Shown in pieces: positions 59,641 through 64,000 of a stretch of 64,000 nucleotides of DNA. The position numbers and the translations under genes are program-made. Location of the stretch: contig LNGK01000010.1 in assembly GCA_001510575.1 (NCBI GenBank), forward strand, positions 1,899,111-1,963,110, given 5' to 3'. The stretch comes from Knoxdaviesia capensis. Taxonomy: Eukaryota > Ascomycota > Sordariomycetes > Microascales > Gondwanamycetaceae. Numbering within the stretch: the stretch's first letter is position 1; each line of letters begins with the position of its first letter. The notes beneath the pieces are model-generated. The model searched no databases. It was not told the origin of the DNA and worked only from the letters and a program-made list of their open reading frames with translations.

Positions 59641-61059
59641 GGAACGACGACCAGCCTGAGAACTCCCGCCTGCGCGACGGTGCCATCCATGCATCCATCC
59701 ACCCTCAGGCCCGGCCCCCAGTTCATCCGGGCCAGAGTCCAGACGGACAGACAGACAGACCGGGGACCAGCGACAATCGGGGTGCAAAAATCCAGCGCCG
59801 ATCACAGCGACTGGCCTGACAAAGCTGTGGGCACGCATCCACTGATCGCCCGCGGTCGGTGGAGGACGCAGGGGAGGGAGGACCAGATGAAGAAAGGCGA
59901 AGACAGGAGAGAGATCCCCTTGGCGTGCCGTGACCGAAATGCTCACCAGTCAACCACCACTGACTACAAAAGTGCATTCTCAATTACAGAAAAAATACAA
60001 GTCCCAGGCCCGGATATCCGGGTATATGTTTTGTTTTATTCGGGGGGTTTTTTTTTTCAACTCAAACGTTGGCGATGGGCGTTCGGTAAGCGACAGCCAC
60101 CCTCCAGCCAGCGTCGACGTCGCGCGGGGGCACTCGGGAATTATGTCTCCTGGCAGAGGCTGCTTTCACTGCAAGCCCTTTCACTGTGGTCGTGCAGAAA
60201 CCTGCTTCCTCAGCCTCAGAGAAGAATCCAGCATCCCCATAAATTCAGGCCCTGGAAAAACAGCAACAAAAAAAAGAAGGCCACCCCCATGAATATAATA
60301 ACTGGGTTCGTTCAAAGCCGACGCTTCTGCGTGTGGGTGGGTGCAATATGCAGACAATTGAGGCCATCTCCACATTATGGGGACTGGCCTGCTGCTGCAT
60401 TGATAAGGGGAGGGCCCGAAGGAATTTGACCTACTGTAGTTGTGGTTGTTGTTGGATTTTCGCATCTGGCCCCATACCTCCACCACTCACTTACATCCTG
60501 CGTAGAGGGGATCTGAACGTGGACAGCTGAAATCACCGCGTGGGAACAATGAAGTCCCGAGAGAGAGGCTGATCCGCGAAGAAGATCAACGGGGAGGGGG
60601 ACGGACAGTAGGCAAGGGATACACGGGAACAGGATGCAAAAGACGGGATAAGAGGAAAAGGTGAGGGGGAGGGGAAAGCAAAGCCTTTGGGCCACGGCCA
60701 TTGGGTACCAACAAACGACGTCAAACTCCAAAACAAGAGAAGAACCACGACGACGATGATGCCGTGGGATGTTGGGAGACGGGACGACCTTGGATCCGGG
60801 GGTGGTGGGTAGGTAGCAAACAACATTGACGGTTTTAGCTTGCATTCCAGCCAAGTTCATGTGTGTGGGTGGAACAAGGAATGAATTTCAAGTGTCCTAC
60901 TTGTTTTTCGTTCCTTTTTTTCTTTGGGAAGAACACGGACCACCCACTGCAATTTCATCCTGGCTTTTCTGCACCCTTCCTGCGCCGCTCTGTCCTTGGG
61001 GGACCGGGTTCTTCGGCGCTGGGGGGTTTCTTGGGGGTTGGCTCGGTGTTGCACTCCTA

Positions 61060-61074
61060 TACTGTACAGTACAG
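61060..61074. repeat. TACTGTACAGTACAG palindromic element
   Basis: Contains the full 12-bp palindrome TACTGTACAGTA with a three-base extension. Confidence 0.9.
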
Positions 61075-61696
61075 AGTTGTGTGGCGTGCAGAAGAACGGG
61101 AGGAAGGAGAACCGGAGAGGGGTGAAACGTGCATCCAACGAGTCTTGAGTGTGCGTTAACTGCAGTACTTGTACCGGCTCATTGAGTTGTGATGTGGCAG
61201 CAGATCTTCGGGTTAGTTTAGGGTTAGCTCGGAGCTGCAGAAGAGTGGAATGGCTGTGAACATCGTACGTTAAAGAGGATCACCGATCTGTGATCTTGAA
61301 TCCTCTTTGTCTATCCTAGCTCTCATCTCTTCTCCGCCCCCTTTTTTTATAATTACCTTTTTTTTTTTATCTCGCCATCGCGATTTTACTGATCGCCGCT
61401 CTTGTGCTACCACCACGTTCTCCCTAGCCGTCGTGCATTCCAGCGGGCAAGATCACAGGGTCTTTTTTTTTTTGGGGGGGGGCGACCGACCTAGCGTCCC
61501 AGCGGGCAGAGCTGTCTGTCTCCCTTGCGTGCTGAGGCCGAGTGACAATGCAGGCCGGCCCATGACGGCGATGTTGGTCGGAGTCCTGGGCAGCCGAACG
61601 TTGCCGGTGGGAAGCCGACGCCGCGGGACGACAGAGGGCGTGAAGGATGGAGACGCAGCGGGCCAGAGCCAAGAGAGAGAAATCAGAGTGAACTGG

Positions 61697-61720
61697 CTGT
61701 ACAGTTACAGTACTGTACAG
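61697..61720. repeat. Compound CTGTACAG palindromic element
   Basis: Two CTGTACAG palindromes at the ends of a 24-nt block flank TTACAGTA. It is a rearranged version of the same family. Confidence 0.85.
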
Positions 61721-62534
61721 CTCCATATGTTTGCCTCAGCAGGGGAAATTGAACACCCCCTTCCCCTAGTTAAATGGGTCCTTCGGGGTCGACCCCCATT
61801 CCAGGCAATCTCCGAAAGTCACTCCCTGGCGATCAAGCCATGGCCGAGATACAACACCACTCGCCCACCTGTACGCCACGCAATCAAGTACCTTCTCTGC
61901 ACAAGTATGAACCTGGTCGGCCAAACACGTTTTTTTTTTTCTTCGTCGCCTTTCTTGGGGGCAAAATTCTGCCCGCCGATTAATTCCCCGGTGCCGTAGC
62001 CTAGCGGGTAGTGTTGTTGCAAAGAAAAAAAGGGAAAAAAGCCAAAAAAAAAAAAAGAAAAAGAAAAAGAAAAAGGAAAAAAAGAAATCTAAGCAAAAGA
62101 CCCTCCTCCTCCTCTCCCTCCCACTTTTGCCGCTCTTGTCAACTCTGTCTGGATATTATCACGAAATGGGCCCCTTTCCCCATCCATTCGTTCCCCTCTC
62201 CTCCCGCATCAAGAGGAGTATGGCGTTTGGACTAACGGTTTGCGACACATGAAAGAGAGAGAGGGACGCACCACGATACCGGCCCAGAAGAGAGAAAAGA
62301 CCAGAAATCCAGAGAACAGGCAAGGGCTGTCCTCGGCCTCCCCGCTTCCAACCCCCGTCTTGTTACTGAAAGTGGTTGGGCTAACCTGATCTGCACGGCA
62401 GGCTCTTCGCAGAACACTGGCGCCTTGCACCGGGAAGTCAGTGTCTGCAGGTGGATGGGATGACGGTACAGGAGAAGCTACAGTAGAAAGTCAAGTTGTT
62501 GGGGGCTCGGGGGTCCTTTGTCTGGTTTATGGGC

Positions 62535-62550
62535 CTACAGTACTGTATAG
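62535..62550. repeat. CTACAGTACTGTATAG palindromic element
   Basis: Contains the perfect 12-bp palindrome TACAGTACTGTA, a phase-shifted form of the same family. Confidence 0.85.
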
Positions 62551-63360
62551 TTTTGTCAGACGAAGGGGCCCGGTTGGAAAGTTTTATGGCGATGGACTCG
62601 CTCTGTCTCTGTCTCTCGCGCCGCTTCACTTGTAGCCCGACGCACACCAGTAGAGACCGAGTTTACATGTACCACCTGTTCCTTGACAAGCCTGGGTGTA
62701 TGTGTCACCCGCCCAAGAAGGAACGGCGTCGGCACTTGGGGGCCACGTTCAGCTTCCGTGGAGCGCAGCGTAGCGCAGCGGCTGGTGGCACCAACTTACC
62801 AAGTAGTTTTTTTTTGGTTGAGAAAAGATGGGGCCCAGTTCCGATACTTCCTGCATTACGGCACATGGCCTTGGGCTGAGATTTACCTGACGCCGGCGCT
62901 GCGATGCACAGACTCTAGGCTAGACTTCCGGGCTTGGTGGTTGGTGGTTTGGTGATGCTCGTGGGCTGGGTGTGAAAACCGCGCATGGGATGAACGTGAG
63001 GAACAGGTTCAACGACCGGGCAGAGAGGGAAAAAAAAAAAACGTGGGAAGAGAAGTGTGCCCCGAAGGAAAAAAAAGAAAAGAAAAGAAAGAAAGAAACC
63101 CGGCGTGGTTAATTTCTCCTTTTTCCTCCCACGTTGCCGTCTTCTTCATCTTCTCTCTTCCGATTCCTCCTGCTCGCTTGTCTCCCCGTCGCCGCGGATG
63201 TGCGCCCTGCTGCTGGCTGTGAGTACTGTATTGCTGCAAGCCATTTAGAGTATGGGGGGGGATAAATCGACGCCACCCTGGTTCCCCATTTTTGCCTCGT
63301 TGAATTTCCTTCGGTTTTATTCCCACGTTTTTGCGTGCGTGTCCCCATATATCTCTTCAC

Positions 63361-63375
63361 CACACACACACACAC
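63361..63375. repeat. Short AC microsatellite
   Basis: About 15 nt of AC repeat. Confidence 0.85.
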
Positions 63376-64000
63376 ATCCTGGACCCCCCCAAAAAAAAGG
63401 TTCCCTGTCTCCTGTGGTTCTTTCTCTCTCTCTCTTCGCCTTGTTCCCTTGTCGCAGGGGTTGGCGAAGAAAAAAAAACCCCCCAAAGTCGCGGATGTTT
63501 CGCAGGAAGAGAAAGGGGGGCGTGTATGCACGGAGATCTTGGACACGAGTTGACTTGACGGGGTCCTTCTATGAAAGTAGTCGTGGTCTGGTGGCTACTG
63601 AGGAACCAAAAGAAACAGTCCGGTGTAGTAGCGGTCTCGTTAAGTGCAGTTGGTGTAGTATATTCTGGCATGTCCCGCATTTTGAATTTTGAGGTGGGTG
63701 GCGTCTAGCGACTAATTGGGAAGTCTATTCGTGCGTCGGGCTTAAGTGCGTGTTGTATAAGTGAGTTTGGTCCTCGTACCCACCGGAGACCCTCTCACGA
63801 GAGATAGAGATAGACACAGATAGGCCCACGAGATTTCGCCGTGCGAGAGGGGAAAACGCTCGTCCGCGGCGGATCTTGGCCGGACTAGCCGTAGCTAGGT
63901 TCCCAAGATCCCCCCCCCCTAAACGCCCTAAACGCAGCGCGCAAACTAGCATGCAGCGAGCGAGCAGCCACATGTTCTTTGTTACATCTTGTGGCCCGCC

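Larger units (their letters stand above)
52701..64000. other. Gene-poor region, part 2, rich in microsatellites and homopolymers
   Basis: More than 11 kb without a supported gene. It contains at least six AC/GT microsatellites, a TCTG/TGTC tetranucleotide run at 58533-58560, an AAAAT run at 53560-53594, A-rich tracts (58959-58978, 62022-62090), many C or G homopolymers and most of the TACTGTACAGTA palindromes. Open stretches of up to 280 codons occur but have no start, motif or composition of a gene. Confidence 0.5.

Noticed and set aside
59578..60429. 283-codon open stretch on the plus strand
   Set aside because: No ATG start near its beginning, no family motif, homopolymer runs read as poly-Phe and poly-Lys, and overlapping open frames on the other strand. 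It looks like chance in low-complexity DNA.
61990..62030. tRNA-like A box (GTAGCCTAGCGGGTAGTG)
   Set aside because: No B box or acceptor-stem partner follows; the sequence runs straight into an A-rich tract, so no cloverleaf can form.
46901..64000. Secondary-metabolite cluster or intact transposon
   Set aside because: No polyketide synthase, peptide synthetase, transposase, reverse transcriptase or integrase motif could be read in any frame.

Overview
The window looks like nuclear DNA of a filamentous ascomycete (Pezizomycotina). The evidence is the set of genes with short GT-AG introns (59 to 300 nt), GC-rich third codon positions in the genes, and families typical of these fungi: a Zn2Cys6 regulator, a conserved three-finger C2H2 regulator, a CAP59-type GT69 enzyme, a PMT4-type O-mannosyltransferase, Atg10 and an F-box protein. 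I cannot name the genus. Reading frames were joined by hand across splice sites. For every spliced gene the summed exon length is a multiple of three.

Layout. 2-571 (+): end of a vacuolar-type alkaline phosphatase. 4574-7337 (-): C2H2 regulator with a long leader. 7338-14535: non-coding, with an assembly gap at 11512-11558. 14536-16952 (+): unrecognised 785-aa protein. 17567-19426 (-) and 21277-23891 (+): GT69 and PMT4, divergent. 24693-26479 (+): F-box protein. 26843-27621 (+): mitochondrial RidA/Mmf1-type protein. 29324-30793 (-): unrecognised repeat-rich protein. 31543-32776 (-) and 33484-34418 (+): ARPC1/Arc40 and U2B'', divergent. 34687-35688 (-): Atg10. 37352-39504 (+): MFS transporter. 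40618-41799 (+): peroxisomal membrane protein 4. 42845-45593 (-): Zn2Cys6 regulator. From about 45.6 kb to the end (18 kb) I find no convincing gene, only microsatellites, homopolymers and short palindromes.

The genes do not form a pathway. This is a housekeeping neighbourhood (secretory-pathway glycosylation, actin nucleation, splicing, autophagy, peroxisome) with two unrecognised proteins set in AT-rich flanks. I found no secondary-metabolite cluster, intact transposon, tRNA, 5S rRNA or CRISPR array. The points most worth checking are: a stop-free, frame-preserving intron in GT69; a splice-donor-like sequence at the stop codon of the second unrecognised gene; a family of TACTGTACAGTA palindromes confined to the gene-poor zones; telomere-like motifs in several gene promoters; and a short element shared upstream of the two unrecognised genes.
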